Positions 38,226-47,879 of a stretch of DNA of 64,000 nt are shown here, piece after piece. Under the pieces are notes generated by a model. It saw nothing but the letters and a program-made list of their open reading frames with translations, was not told the DNA's origin and made no database searches. The position numbers and the translations under genes were made by a program. Source of the stretch: Gemmatimonadaceae bacterium (GTDB lineage Bacteria; Gemmatimonadota; Gemmatimonadetes; Gemmatimonadales; Gemmatimonadaceae); assembly GCA_011525845.1 (NCBI GenBank), contig WYBP01000008.1, positions 186,001 through 250,000 on the forward strand. Reading direction: 5' to 3'. How positions within the stretch are numbered: the first letter of the stretch is position 1; the number at the start of each line of letters is the position of its first letter.

Positions 38226-40667
38226 CTACTGCGCCCGCAGCGCCTCGGAGGGTGCGATGCGTGACGCCCGCGCCGCCGGCACCCAGCAGGCGGCCACCCC
38301 GATCGTCGCCATCAGCGCCGCGACGCCCGCGAGCGTGAGCGGGTCCGAGGGCTGCACGCCGAAGAGCAGTCCCTGCATCAGGCGGGCGAGCGAGAGGGAG
38401 CCCACGACGCCCAGGACGAGCCCGATGACGACGAGCACGCCCCCCTCGCGGAGCACCATGCGCTGCACGCGCCCGGGGTCCGCGCCCAGGCTCATCCGGA
38501 TCCCGATCTCGTTGGTGCGGGCGCTCACGGAGAACGCGAGCACGGCGGCGATGCCGATCGCGGCCACCACGAGGGCGAGGAGCCCGAACGAGCCGACGAG
38601 CATCGCGTTCAGCCGCCGCGGGCCGACACTCTCGTCGCGGATCTCGTCGAGGCTCAGCACGTTCTCGATCGGCGACTCCGGGGCGATCGACCGCACGATC
38701 GCGCGCGCGGCCGTGGAGATCCCGCCGGGTGCGACGGTCGAGCGGATGACCAGACCCGCGCTCGGGAAGTCGCTCTGCGCGAAGGGGAGGAAGGTCGCGG
38801 GCAGCGGCTCGGCGTCGAGCCCGCCGTCCTTGGTGTCGCCCACGACGCCCACCACCGTGCGGAACTCGTCCGAGATGCCGATGAAGCGGAGCACATCCCC
38901 CGTCCAGCCGACGCGGCGGCCGATCGGGTCCACGTCGGGGAAGAGCTTCTTCGCGAGCGTCTGGTTGATGATCACCACCTTGCCGGCGGTGCGTCCGTCG
39001 GTGGCGGCGAAGTCGCGGCCAGCCACGATCGGGATGCCCGCGGCGCGGAAGTAGCCCGGGTCCGCCGTCCGGTACTCCGACTGCGGCACGGGTTCGCCCG
39101 GCGCCGTCGGCCGTCCCTCGGCGCGGATCTCGAGCAGGAAGCCGGAACGCCGCAGCGGGATGTTGGAGCCCACGCCGACGACGCTCACGCCGGGGAGCGT
39201 GGAGAGCTCCGTCTGCATCCGTTCGTACTTCGAGACCGTGGCCGCCGGGTCCGGCTGCGTGGTGAAGTCCGTCGGCACCTCCATCGTGAGCACGTTCGTC
39301 GGATCGAGCCCCGGGTCCACCTCCGCCAGCGCCTGCATCGAGCGCACGAGGAGCCCGGCGCCGGTGAGGAGGATGACGGAGACCGCGATCTGGGTGACCA
39401 CCAGCCCCTGCTGCAGGCGCCGCCGCCGCGTGCCGCCGCTGGAGCGCGTGCTCCCCGCCGAGAGGCCGGCGCCGAGGGTCTGCTCGTCCCCGACGCGCGG
39501 GGCGAAGGAGAGGAGCACCGCCACCACCACGGCCAGCACGAAGGTGAACCCGAGGACCATGCCGTCCACGCTGATCTCGTCCGCGCGCGGCGTGTAGCGC
39601 GCCGCGAATGTGGTCAGCATCCCGACGCCGCCGTACGCGATCACCAGGCCGAAGGCGGCGCCCGCGAAGGCGAGCACGAGATTCTCGACGAGGAGCAGCT
39701 TGCGGAGCCGCCCCGTACCGGCGCCGAGCGCGGCGCGCACGACCATCTCGTGCTCGCGGCGCACGCCGCGCATGAGCGTGAGGTTGGCGACGTTCGCGCA
39801 GGCGATCACGAGCACGAAGGCCGCCGCGCCCATGAGCAGCCAGACGGTGAGCCGCGCGTCCTGGCCGAGGACCTCCTTGAAGGGCGTCACGGTCACGGTG
39901 TAGCCGGACGCCTTGTCGTACATCTCGGGGTAGTCCTGGTGCACGCGCGCGGTGATCGTCGCCACCTCGGCCTTGGCCTGCTCGACCGTCGCACCGGGGG
40001 CGAGGCGGGCGATCATCTCCGTCATCCGGTGCGTGCGCCCGTCCTGCATCAGCGCACTCACATGGTGCTCGCTGATCGACATGTTCATCAGCGCCTCGAT
40101 GCGCCCTGGGAAGAAGGGGGCCGGCTGCAGCACGGCGATCACCTCCACCTGACGGCCGCCGATCCGGAGCATCTTCCCGACCACCGTGCTGTCCCCGGCG
40201 AAGTGCGAGAGCCAGTACGCGTGCGAGAGCGCGATCACCGGGGCGGCGCCGCGGCCGTCATCCCCATCGTTGAACGGGCGCCCGAGGATCGGGCGGAGCC
40301 CCATGACGGAGAGGTAATTGCCCGTGACGAGGCCGACGTCGATCTGGCTCGCGTCGCTCTCCTCGATGAAGTTGAGCGTGATCGGCGAGTATTCCGCGAT
40401 CTGTCCGAGGGTGGTCGCGGAGCTGCGGAAGTCGTTGATCTCCGGCACGGAGAAGAGGAGGTTCTCGCTCCCCGGGCCGCTGGCGGACTGGCGCAGGTAC
40501 ATCAGCCGGTCGCCGTCCTCGTGCGGCAGCGGGCGGAGCAGCACGCCGCGCACCACGCTGAAGATCGCGGTATTCGCGCCGATGCCGAGTGCGAGGGTCA
40601 GGATCACGGCGAAGGTGAATCCCCGCGCGCGGCTGAGGCTGCGGAGGATGAAGCGCAGGTCGATCAT
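38226..40667 (-). CDS. ADOP-family fused ABC permease (MacB/FtsX type)
   Basis: 813 residues. The protein has two copies of the MacB periplasmic-core plus FtsX permease layout: the N-terminus FAVILTLALGIGANTAIFSVV with a ~230-residue periplasmic domain and three helices (~270-380), then a second hydrophobic start (GLVVTQIAVSVILLTGAGLLV, ~435), a second periplasmic domain and three final helices (~690-800). This is the 'acidobacterial duplicated orphan permease' type (TIGR03434), which is encoded without an ATPase gene. It overlaps the upstream YTxxE-domain gene by ATGA. Members probably act in mechanotransmission or efflux rather than import. Confidence 0.9.
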   Translation of the reverse strand: MIDLRFILRSLSRARGFTFAVILTLALGIGANTAIFSVVRGVLLRPLPHEDGDRLMYLRQSASGPGSENLLFSVPEINDFRSSATTLGQIAEYSPITLNFIEESDASQIDVGLVTGNYLSVMGLRPILGRPFNDGDDGRGAAPVIALSHAYWLSHFAGDSTVVGKMLRIGGRQVEVIAVLQPAPFFPGRIEALMNMSISEHHVSALMQDGRTHRMTEMIARLAPGATVEQAKAEVATITARVHQDYPEMYDKASGYTVTVTPFKEVLGQDARLTVWLLMGAAAFVLVIACANVANLTLMRGVRREHEMVVRAALGAGTGRLRKLLLVENLVLAFAGAAFGLVIAYGGVGMLTTFAARYTPRADEISVDGMVLGFTFVLAVVVAVLLSFAPRVGDEQTLGAGLSAGSTRSSGGTRRRRLQQGLVVTQIAVSVILLTGAGLLVRSMQALAEVDPGLDPTNVLTMEVPTDFTTQPDPAATVSKYERMQTELSTLPGVSVVGVGSNIPLRRSGFLLEIRAEGRPTAPGEPVPQSEYRTADPGYFRAAGIPIVAGRDFAATDGRTAGKVVIINQTLAKKLFPDVDPIGRRVGWTGDVLRFIGISDEFRTVVGVVGDTKDGGLDAEPLPATFLPFAQSDFPSAGLVIRSTVAPGGISTAARAIVRSIAPESPIENVLSLDEIRDESVGPRRLNAMLVGSFGLLALVVAAIGIAAVLAFSVSARTNEIGIRMSLGADPGRVQRMVLREGGVLVVIGLVLGVVGSLSLARLMQGLLFGVQPSDPLTLAGVAALMATIGVAACWVPAARASRIAPSEALRAQ

Positions 40668-41347
40668 CGCGGTGTCTCCGGTGCGGTGCTCAGGAGTCGG
40701 TGCGCGAGCTCCGCCATCTGGCGTTCGCGCGTGCGTGCCCAGCCGGGAAGGCGGAGGGCGCCCCAGGTCGTGAGTCCCGCGCCCACGGCGGCGAGGAACC
40801 CGATGGCGGACCAGGCGCCGGGGTCGAGGAGCGATCGCGCGAACCCGAGCGCCATGAGGGTGCCGCCCGCGGCGAGCGTCGCGAGCCCGGTGATGACCGC
40901 GCTCCGCAGGTTCGCGTTCATGGTACGCATGCGGAGGCGGTCGCCGGTCCCCGAGGGTTCCAGCAGGATCTGCAGGTTCCCGTTCGTCCATTGCCGGAGC
41001 GATCCGTCCACGCGCACCGTCCCGCGCGCGTCGAACGTCTCGCGAAGCCCGACGACCAGGCGGTCCCACTCCGCGTCCGTGAGCGTGCGGCCGAGTTCCA
41101 CCGTGCGTCCGACGCCGACGGGGAGTCCGAGCATGCGCCGGACGAAGGCATGCTCCCCGCGGTCGAGCGCCCGGGCCGCCTCCGCGATGTGCACGGCGGG
41201 GATCCCAGCCTCGGTCCCGATGGCCTGCAGCTGCTCGAGCGTCAGTCCTTCCCGGCGCGCGAGCGGCTGGCGCACCACGTCCTCGACCTTGGTGGCCTCG
41301 GCGAAGATCGCCGCCATCTCATCCTCGGTGTACCGGCGGTCGCTCAT
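40664..41347 (-). CDS. Two-helix membrane protein with an N-terminal 'YTEDEM' regulatory-like domain
   Basis: 227 residues. The first ~60 residues have the pattern RRYTEDEMAAIFAEATKV and EGLTLEQLQAIGTEAGIP, a helical domain I have seen attached to many unrelated membrane proteins of this lineage. The middle is a beta-rich domain (GTVRVDGSLRQWTNGNLQILLEPSG), followed by two membrane helices (~160-205). The stop overlaps the start of the ADOP permease, so the two are made together; it may act as the permease's regulator in place of the PadR gene often found there. Function unknown. Confidence 0.65.
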   Translation of the reverse strand: MSDRRYTEDEMAAIFAEATKVEDVVRQPLARREGLTLEQLQAIGTEAGIPAVHIAEAARALDRGEHAFVRRMLGLPVGVGRTVELGRTLTDAEWDRLVVGLRETFDARGTVRVDGSLRQWTNGNLQILLEPSGTGDRLRMRTMNANLRSAVITGLATLAAGGTLMALGFARSLLDPGAWSAIGFLAAVGAGLTTWGALRLPGWARTRERQMAELAHRLLSTAPETPR

Positions 41348-41399
41348 CCCCCAAATGTCGTCACGAGAGGCGAGGTGCGCCAATCGGTCGCCCCGGGTG

Positions 41400-41612
41400 C
41401 TACTTGCCCTGGTACTTGAACGAGATCTTCATCCGGACGCGGTAGCTCTCGACCTTGCCGTCCTTCAGGGTCATGTCGAACTCGGTGATCTTGGCGATGC
41501 GCATGTCGCGCACCGTCTTCGACGCCTGCTTCACCGCGGCGGCGGCGGCCTTCTCCCACGAGACGGGGCTGCTGCCGACGAGTTCGATGATCTTGTAGAC
41601 GCTGTCGGGCAT
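41400..41612 (-). CDS. Dodecin-family flavin-binding protein
   Basis: 70 residues, normal length. SVYKIIELVGSSPVSWEKAA at the N-terminus and the three-strand pattern with KITEFDMTLKDGKVESYRVR are diagnostic of dodecin, a dodecamer that stores or buffers flavins. GGAG lies seven bases before the ATG at 41612. It stands between the YTxxE gene and the uracil-DNA glycosylase gene on the same strand. Confidence 0.93.
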   Translation of the reverse strand: MPDSVYKIIELVGSSPVSWEKAAAAAVKQASKTVRDMRIAKITEFDMTLKDGKVESYRVRMKISFKYQGK

Positions 41613-41678
41613 GGGTCACTCCTGTGAGGCGGGTGAGTGGGCCGTCGCTCCCGGAGTCCGGAGGCGCCGGTACGGAGA

Positions 41679-42302
41679 TCATAGCTCGATCTGCTCGCGC
41701 CCGCCTGCCGTCGCCGCCAGGACCTCGGCCACGCGCTCGCGCAGCCGCGGCAGCAGTTCCTTCGCGAACCAGGGATTCCGCCGGAGCCAGAGGTTGTTGC
41801 GCGGGCTCGGGTGCGGGAGCGGGACGACGGTCGGCCAGTGCGCGCGCCATCCGCGCACCGTCTCGGTGAGGGTGCCGCGCGCCTCCGGCAGATGGTAGGC
41901 GATCGCGTACTGGCCGATCACGAGCGTCAGGCGGAGTTCCGGCAACTGCCGCAGCAGTTGTGCGCGCCAGGTGGCCGCACACTCCGGACGCGGCGGGAGG
42001 TCTCCCGACCTCCCCGTGCCGGGATAACAGAACCCCATCGGCAGGATCGCGCACCGCGCCGCGTCGTAGAACACCTCGTTGGTGACGCCGAGCCACTCGC
42101 GGAGGCGGTCACCGCTGGCGTCGGTGAAGGGACGGCCGGAGGCGTGCACCTTCCGGCCGGGGGCCTGGCCGGCGATGAGGATGCGCGAGGTGGACGCCAG
42201 TTGGAACACGGGGCGCGGGCCCAGGGGCAGGTGCTCGGCGCAGAGCGTGCAGGCGCGGACCTCACGAACGAGCTTGCCCAGCGAGCCTCGAGTTCCTGAC
42301 AT
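41679..42302 (-). CDS. Uracil-DNA glycosylase family protein (UDG-like)
   Basis: 207 residues. The catalytic-loop motif AGQAPGRKVHASGRPFTDASG (~44-64) and the second motif VPLPHPSPRNNLW (~160) are those of the UDG superfamily; ACTLCAEHLPLGPRP near the N-terminus resembles the iron-sulfur type, but only two of the four expected Cys are visible there. It removes uracil from DNA. The start ATG at 42302 is chosen over an upstream one because the extra 20 residues lack family similarity. Confidence 0.85.
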   Translation of the reverse strand: MSGTRGSLGKLVREVRACTLCAEHLPLGPRPVFQLASTSRILIAGQAPGRKVHASGRPFTDASGDRLREWLGVTNEVFYDAARCAILPMGFCYPGTGRSGDLPPRPECAATWRAQLLRQLPELRLTLVIGQYAIAYHLPEARGTLTETVRGWRAHWPTVVPLPHPSPRNNLWLRRNPWFAKELLPRLRERVAEVLAATAGGREQIEL

Positions 42303-42534
42303 CCGTCCTCCGAAGATCGTGACCCCTGCCGCGCGAGGGGCTGCGTTCCGTGGCCTGCCCACGGGGCTTCGCGGCGACTAATCTTCCCGACGGCGTCCTT
42401 CGAGACGTCCAAGCTTGGCCATGCACCGGGCGTTCCAAGGGCGGCGGACCGAGGCCCTGGACAAGTGGCAGTGGTGGCATAGGGCGCCGCGCGCGCGAAA
42501 CAGCGCATCGACCTCCTCGTACGTACTACCCATC

Positions 42535-45252
42535 ATGCATAGACTTCGGAAGCTCTGGATGGCAGGCGCGATCGCCGGCCTCCTGTCGCCGCTCGGGACG
42601 TCGGCCGCGGCGCAGGAGTCGGCGCGGCCGACCGTCTCGGCCGCGCGCCGCACCACGCCCGTGGTGATCGACGGCCGCCTCGACGATGCCGCATGGGCGG
42701 CGGCGAGCGTCGCCCGGGACTTCGTGCAGCGGGAGCCGATCGAGGGGCGTGCCGCCCAGCACGCGACCGAGGTGCGCATCCTGTACGACGACGCGGCGAT
42801 CTACGTCGGGGCGCGCATGTTCGACGATGCGCCGGCGACCATCGCGCGCCAGCTCGTCCGGCGCGACGACGAGGGCAACGCCGACTGGTTCGCCGTCGGC
42901 TTCGATCCCCGGCTCGACCGGCGCACGGGGTACGTCTTCTTCGTCTCGGCGGCGAACGTGCAGCGGGACCAGTACGTCTACAACGACGACGACTCCGATG
43001 ATGCGTGGGACGCCGTCTGGTCCTCGGACGTGCGGATCGACTCGCTCGGCTGGACGGTCGAGATGCGGATCCCTCTCTCCCAGCTCCGCTACCAGACCTC
43101 CGCGGGCGAGCAGACCTGGGGGGTCAACTTCGCGCGCGGACGCTACGCGTCGAACGAGGAGTCGCACTACGCCCTCATGTCGCGCCTGCAGCGCGGGATG
43201 ATCTCGCACTTCGCCACGCTCACCGGGATCCGGACCGAGCACGCCCCGCGCCGCATCGAGCTTCGTCCCTACGCGGTGGCGGAGGCGCTGACGGAGCCGG
43301 CGGAGGCGGGGAACCCGTTCAGGGACGGGTCGAGCTCCCTCACCCGGTTCGGCGCCGACATGCGCTACGGCCTCGGCTCCGCGTTCACGCTCGACGCCAC
43401 GATCAACCCCGACTTCGGGCAGGTCGAGGCCGACCCGGCCGTCATCAACCTGACGGCGTTCGAGACCTTCTTCCAGGAACGCCGGCCCTTCTTCGTCGAG
43501 GATGCGCGCATCTTCGACTTCTCGCTCTCGGGTGGCCAGAACCGTCTCTTCTATGGACGGCGCATCGGGCGTCGGCCGGCAGGAGGCGATGATGGTGGTG
43601 CGGACTTCACGGAGATCCCGGAATCGGCCAAGATCCTCGGAGCCGCGAAGGTCACGGGCCGGACCGCCGGCGGACTCTCGCTCGGGTTCATCACGGCGCT
43701 CACCGACGAGGCGCGCGGGCGCGGCTACTTCACGGCGACGGACCAGACGCGCTCGTTCCTCGCGGAGCCGGGCGCCTGGCACAGCGCGGTCCGTGCGCGC
43801 CAGGACCTCAACGACGGGGCGTCCACGATCGGTGCGATCGCCACGCTGCAGCGCCGCGACCTCCCGGGAGACGGCGCGTTCGATTTCCTCCCCTCCGAGG
43901 CGGTGAGCGCCGGGTTCGACTGGGAACACCAGTGGGCGAGCCGGACCTACGCGTTCTACGGCTACGTGGCCGGCAGCCATGTGCGGGGCGACTCCACCGC
44001 GATGATCCGCATCCAGCGCTCGAGCGCGCACTACCTGCAGCGCCCGGACGCCGCGCGCCTCGGTGTCGACTCCTCCGCGACCTCCCTCTCCGGGGTCGAC
44101 TGGCGGATGACGCTCGAGAAACGGCGCGGCACGCACTGGACAGGGTCGCTCTGGGCCGCCGAGGTCACCCCGACGTTCGAGGTCAACGACCTCGGCTTCA
44201 GCACGCGGCAGGAAGTGCTCGATGGCGGCGCGCGTGTCACCTACCGCGAGATCACGCCGGGCGAGCGCCTGCGCTCGTACGCGATCACGGCCTTCACCTT
44301 CCACAACTGGTCGCACGACGCGCTGGAGGATCCCTGGTCCGCGCGTTCGTGGGGCGACGCGCACGTGTCGGGCTCGGTGACCGTGAGCACGGATGCCACG
44401 CTGCTGAACTACTGGGAGATCGGTTCCCGGTTCTCGTGGCGCCCCGAGCTGATGGATCGCAACGGCACGCGCGGCGGTCCCCTGATGCTGGCGCCGAGAT
44501 CCTGGGAGTGGAGCGCGGAGCTCAAGACGGACGAACGGAGGCGCGTCTGGGTGGAGCCGTCCGTGGAGTTCTCGGGCCAGTCGATGGGTGGCGCACGCCG
44601 TGCGGAGTTCGGTCTGGAGATCGCGGTCCGGCCGTCGCCGCGCGTGGAGATCGCCATTGAGCCGCAGTTCGAGTCGGTGCGCACGGGCGCGCAGTTCGTG
44701 GCGCGCACGACCGCCCTCCCGTACGCGCCGACCTTCGGCACGCGGTACCTGTTCGCGGAGCTGGACCGGCGGGAGTTCGGGCTCGAGACGCGCCTCAACG
44801 TGACGTTCTCGCCGCACATGACGCTCCAGCTCTTCGCGCAGCCGTTACTCTCGTCCGGCGACTTCCTCTCGTACAAGCAGCTCCAGGCGCCGCGTACCTT
44901 CTCGTTCGACACCTTCGAGGAGGGCACATACGTGCCCGGGGGCCCGCCGAGCTGCACCGGAGGCCGCACCTGCCAGGCGGCGGATGGCACGCGCCTCATC
45001 GACTTCGACGGGAACGGCACCTCGGACTTCTCGTTCACGGACCGGGACTTCAACGTGCGCTCGCTCGTGGGCAACGCGGTGTTCCGCTGGGAGTACCGCC
45101 CCGGCTCCGCGCTCTTCCTGGTGTGGCAGCGTCAGCAGGAGGGCGAGGTGAGGACGGGCCGCTTCGACTTCGGCCGTGACGCGCGGGCGCTCTTCAACTC
45201 GCCGGCCCGGAACGTCTTCCTCGTGAAGGCCAGCTACTGGGTGGGGTTCTGA
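42535..45252 (+). CDS. DUF5916 outer-membrane protein with CBM9-like N-terminal domain
   Basis: 905 residues. A signal peptide (LWMAGAIAGLLSPLGTSAAAQ) precedes a family 9 carbohydrate-binding-like DOMON domain (~35-220) beginning VVIDGRLDDAAWAAAS. The rest, from ~240, is the DUF5916 region: repeated amphipathic strands with a terminal SYWVGF, typical of an outer-membrane barrel, and a Ca-binding-like DFDGNGTSDF near 823. The function is unknown; it may bind glycans or peptides at the cell surface. The next gene starts within its stop codon (TGATG). The 232 bp upstream hold no gene that I can support. Confidence 0.85.
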   Translation: MHRLRKLWMAGAIAGLLSPLGTSAAAQESARPTVSAARRTTPVVIDGRLDDAAWAAASVARDFVQREPIEGRAAQHATEVRILYDDAAIYVGARMFDDAPATIARQLVRRDDEGNADWFAVGFDPRLDRRTGYVFFVSAANVQRDQYVYNDDDSDDAWDAVWSSDVRIDSLGWTVEMRIPLSQLRYQTSAGEQTWGVNFARGRYASNEESHYALMSRLQRGMISHFATLTGIRTEHAPRRIELRPYAVAEALTEPAEAGNPFRDGSSSLTRFGADMRYGLGSAFTLDATINPDFGQVEADPAVINLTAFETFFQERRPFFVEDARIFDFSLSGGQNRLFYGRRIGRRPAGGDDGGADFTEIPESAKILGAAKVTGRTAGGLSLGFITALTDEARGRGYFTATDQTRSFLAEPGAWHSAVRARQDLNDGASTIGAIATLQRRDLPGDGAFDFLPSEAVSAGFDWEHQWASRTYAFYGYVAGSHVRGDSTAMIRIQRSSAHYLQRPDAARLGVDSSATSLSGVDWRMTLEKRRGTHWTGSLWAAEVTPTFEVNDLGFSTRQEVLDGGARVTYREITPGERLRSYAITAFTFHNWSHDALEDPWSARSWGDAHVSGSVTVSTDATLLNYWEIGSRFSWRPELMDRNGTRGGPLMLAPRSWEWSAELKTDERRRVWVEPSVEFSGQSMGGARRAEFGLEIAVRPSPRVEIAIEPQFESVRTGAQFVARTTALPYAPTFGTRYLFAELDRREFGLETRLNVTFSPHMTLQLFAQPLLSSGDFLSYKQLQAPRTFSFDTFEEGTYVPGGPPSCTGGRTCQAADGTRLIDFDGNGTSDFSFTDRDFNVRSLVGNAVFRWEYRPGSALFLVWQRQQEGEVRTGRFDFGRDARALFNSPARNVFLVKASYWVGF

Positions 45253-45839
45253 TGGCGGCGAAGAAGCGCCCGGCGCGCACGGGCGGGAAGGCGACCGCGA
45301 AGTCCGCGCCGAAGTCGGCGCCGTACTCTGAAGGAAAGTGGGCCGAGGCATTCGCGCCCCGGGCGGCCGGGGAGCGGCGCTACTGGCTCGCGAAGTCCGA
45401 GCCGGAGACCTTCTCGTTCGACGACCTGCTGTCGGCCAAGGACCGGACCACCTGCTGGGACGGGGTGCGGAATACCGCCGCCCGGAACTTCCTTCGCGAT
45501 GGCATGAAGCTCGGCGACCAGGTCTTCTTCTATCACTCGATGGCGCAGCCGTCGGGGGTGGTCGGGATCTGCGAGGTGGTGCGCGAGGGATACCCCGACG
45601 CGAGCGCGTTCGACCGGAAGAGCGCCTACTTCGATCCCGACTCGGTGCCGGAGACGCCCATGTGGTACATGGTGGACGTCCGGGCCGTGCGCGCGCTGCC
45701 GCGCCTGGTCTCGCTGGCCGAGATCAAGGCCGAGAAGAAGCTCGCGAAGATGGCGCTGGTGCGCGTGAGCCGGCTGAGCGTCGTGCCGGTGACGTCTGCG
45801 GAGTGGGACTTGGTGATCAGGATGGCCGAACGACCCTGA
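45252..45839 (+). CDS. EVE-domain protein
   Basis: 195 residues. A Lys/Ala-rich tail (~1-40) precedes an EVE domain (PUA-like fold) with YWLAKSEPETFSFDDLL, TCWDGVRNTAARNFLRDGMKLGDQVFFYHS and VGICEVVREGYPD, closely resembling thymocyte nuclear protein 1. EVE domains read modified bases in DNA or RNA. It overlaps the DUF5916 stop by one base, although a shared role is hard to imagine; coupling may be just compaction. Confidence 0.93.
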   Translation: MAAKKRPARTGGKATAKSAPKSAPYSEGKWAEAFAPRAAGERRYWLAKSEPETFSFDDLLSAKDRTTCWDGVRNTAARNFLRDGMKLGDQVFFYHSMAQPSGVVGICEVVREGYPDASAFDRKSAYFDPDSVPETPMWYMVDVRAVRALPRLVSLAEIKAEKKLAKMALVRVSRLSVVPVTSAEWDLVIRMAERP

Positions 45840-45863
45840 CGGGCCGTCGGCTCGGGCCAGCGG

Positions 45864-46502
45864 TCAGCGGTGGAACGCGGTCTGGAGGACGTCCGCCGCA
45901 CGCGCCGCGAGGACCAGCGCCTGGACGTGGTTCCCCGCGGTGAAGGCGACCCGCGACTCCGCCAGCAATCCGACGACATGGGCGATGACGCGCCGCGGGC
46001 CGGCCACGTCGCGCCCGTCGGCCGCCGCGGCGTCGATGCGCTCGTTCAGCGCCCGCACCTGCCGCCCCACCAGCTGGATGACCTCCGGGACGATGCGCGG
46101 CGAGAGTACCGCGACGGCGAGCCGAGCGGACGTATGGTCGAGCGCGTGCTTGGCGCGAAGCACCTGTTCCCGGTTGCCGGACTCGATGGCTTCGGCGAGC
46201 GCCGCATGGCGCTCCCGCAACGCCGCGATCGCGGCTTCCTTCATCTCCTCGCGGCCGGCGATGGTCAGGCGCTCGAGCGAGATCCGGACGAGGCGCGCGA
46301 GCAGTGGCGTCGGGGCAGTGGCCGGATCGACATCGGCGCGCGTCGGGACCGCGCTCGCCAGTGTCGACAACTCGGTCCGCGCGGCCTCGAACGCTCCGGG
46401 CGTCAGCCCCGACGTGGGCTCCGTCGGCGTGTCCTTCTTCCCGCAAGCGGCGGCGAGGACGAGGAGTGCGGCGAGGGCGGGGAGGCGACGGATGGTGCGC
46501 AT
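45864..46502 (-). CDS. Hypothetical helical lipoprotein
   Basis: 212 residues from the ATG at 46502. The lipobox AAAC puts the lipidated Cys at position 20, followed by a Pro/Thr-rich linker. The remainder is almost entirely alpha-helical and Ala/Arg-rich (REEMKEAAIAALRERHAALAEAI), with no recognisable motif. It is convergent with the EVE gene and 94 bp downstream of the agmatinase-family gene. Confidence 0.65.
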   Translation of the reverse strand: MRTIRRLPALAALLVLAAACGKKDTPTEPTSGLTPGAFEAARTELSTLASAVPTRADVDPATAPTPLLARLVRISLERLTIAGREEMKEAAIAALRERHAALAEAIESGNREQVLRAKHALDHTSARLAVAVLSPRIVPEVIQLVGRQVRALNERIDAAAADGRDVAGPRRVIAHVVGLLAESRVAFTAGNHVQALVLAARAADVLQTAFHR

Positions 46503-46596
46503 GGACCTGGGGGCGGGAAGGGGCCGGGTCGGCCGGCGCGAGGATGCCGGAATATCCGGCCGCAGGTCGCGGACGGCAAGCCGGGAGCGCACACCC

Positions 46597-47418
46597 TCAC
46601 GGTGACGTATCGCACACCATCCGGTCGGCGATCTCCTTCACCAGCTTCGCGGCCACACGCGCCGTCACGCCGCTCGGATCCCGGTCCGGGTTGTACTCCA
46701 CGACATCAGCGCCGACCAGCGTCCCCTGGAGCTGCTGGATCAGGCCGATCACCGCTCGCGTGCTCAGTCCGCCCGGCTCCGGGTGCGAGACGCCCGGGGC
46801 GTGCGCGGGGTCGAGCCCATCGAGGTCGATCGAGAGGTAGGTCGGCCCATCGGTCCCGGGGCGCAGGCCGCGTTCCCACGCGCGCATGTCGATCACCTCC
46901 ACGTTGAACCGTGCCGCCTGCGTGCGCTGGTGCCCGTTCATCGTGCGGATCCCCACCTGGACCAGGCGCGCCGCCAACCCCTCCTCCATGATCCGCGCGA
47001 AGGGGCAGGCATGCGAGTGGCGGTCGCCCGCGAAATCGTCGTAGAGGTCGGGGTGCGCGTCGACGTGAACGATCGTCAGGCCCGCGTGTAGCGGCGCGAG
47101 CGCCCGCAGGACGGGGTAGGTGACCGAGTGGTCGCCCCCGAGGGCGATCGGCCGGTGGCCGTCGCGCAGCAGCGAAGCGATGCCTGCCTCGATCAGCGCG
47201 CGGGCGCCCCCGTCAGCGGGAAGGGCGAGGTCACCCGCGTCGCCGAGTGCGCCGGCGGCACCGAGGTCCCGCATCCCCTCGGTCCAGAGGTTGCCGACCT
47301 CCGAGTGGAGGGCCTCCCGGATCAGGGGTGGCGCCTTCGCCGGCCCGCGCAGGAACGATGCACTCGCGTCGTATGGAAGACCGATGAGGCAGGGGGGTCC
47401 GCGACGCGGAGGACTCAC
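46597..47418 (-). CDS. Arginase/agmatinase/formiminoglutamase-family ureohydrolase
   Basis: 273 residues. All three dinuclear-manganese motifs are intact: GGDHSVTYP (~93), DAHPDLYDD (~119, with the following HSHACPF) and SIDLDGLDPAHAPG (~197). Such enzymes hydrolyse agmatine, arginine or related guanidines, yielding urea and an amine. The HSHACPFARI stretch is more like agmatinases than arginases, but the substrate is not certain. It is the last of a three-gene run with four-base overlaps (kelch, GNAT, ureohydrolase). Confidence 0.88.
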   Translation of the reverse strand: MSPPRRGPPCLIGLPYDASASFLRGPAKAPPLIREALHSEVGNLWTEGMRDLGAAGALGDAGDLALPADGGARALIEAGIASLLRDGHRPIALGGDHSVTYPVLRALAPLHAGLTIVHVDAHPDLYDDFAGDRHSHACPFARIMEEGLAARLVQVGIRTMNGHQRTQAARFNVEVIDMRAWERGLRPGTDGPTYLSIDLDGLDPAHAPGVSHPEPGGLSTRAVIGLIQQLQGTLVGADVVEYNPDRDPSGVTARVAAKLVKEIADRMVCDTSP

Positions 47419-47879
47419 GTGCGTGCCGGCTGGTCGAGCGCGAAGCGGAGCACCGGCAGGCGGCGACCCGGGACGAGGGTCTCCTCGTCACCCACGCGCA
47501 CCGCGCCCAGCCGCAGGTAGAAGGCCTCGGCGTGCGGGTCCGAGGCGATCCTGATCGCGTCCGCTCCGCGGGCACGCGCCCGCGCCGCTGCGTGCGCGAA
47601 GAGCGACCGTCCCACGCCGGACCGCTGCGCGCCGGGGTCGACCCAGAAGTGCTCCAACTCCAGTTCCCCACGGGCGCCGGAGAGGGCATAGACACCGAGC
47701 GGCTCCCCACCCGCGTCCGCGACGAAGACGTCGTGCGCCTCGATGAACGCCGGTGCGAAGCTGAGCGCCTCGTCCCAACGCGCCATCAGGTCCGGCGGAT
47801 AGCCCCAGCTCGCCTTGGAGCGGTGGGCCAGCGCCGTCAGCGCCTCGGATTCCGACGCCACGGCACGCCGGATCCTCAT
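47415..47879 (-). CDS. GNAT N-acetyltransferase
   Basis: 154 residues from the ATG at 47879. The GNAT core has EHFWVDPGAQRSGVGRSLFAHAAARARARG, with the acetyl-CoA pyrophosphate loop Q-R-x-G-x-G, and a final IASDPHAEAFYLRLGAVRVG. The acceptor is unknown. Its start overlaps the stop of the kelch gene, and its stop overlaps the start of the ureohydrolase gene, so all three are translationally linked. Confidence 0.9.
   Translation of the reverse strand: MRIRRAVASESEALTALAHRSKASWGYPPDLMARWDEALSFAPAFIEAHDVFVADAGGEPLGVYALSGARGELELEHFWVDPGAQRSGVGRSLFAHAAARARARGADAIRIASDPHAEAFYLRLGAVRVGDEETLVPGRRLPVLRFALDQPART

Noticed and set aside
42303-42534. Possible small gene or RNA in the 232-bp gap before the DUF5916 gene
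   Set aside because: Open frames there are Arg/Pro-rich without start signals, and I found no tRNA-like or riboswitch-like fold by eye.
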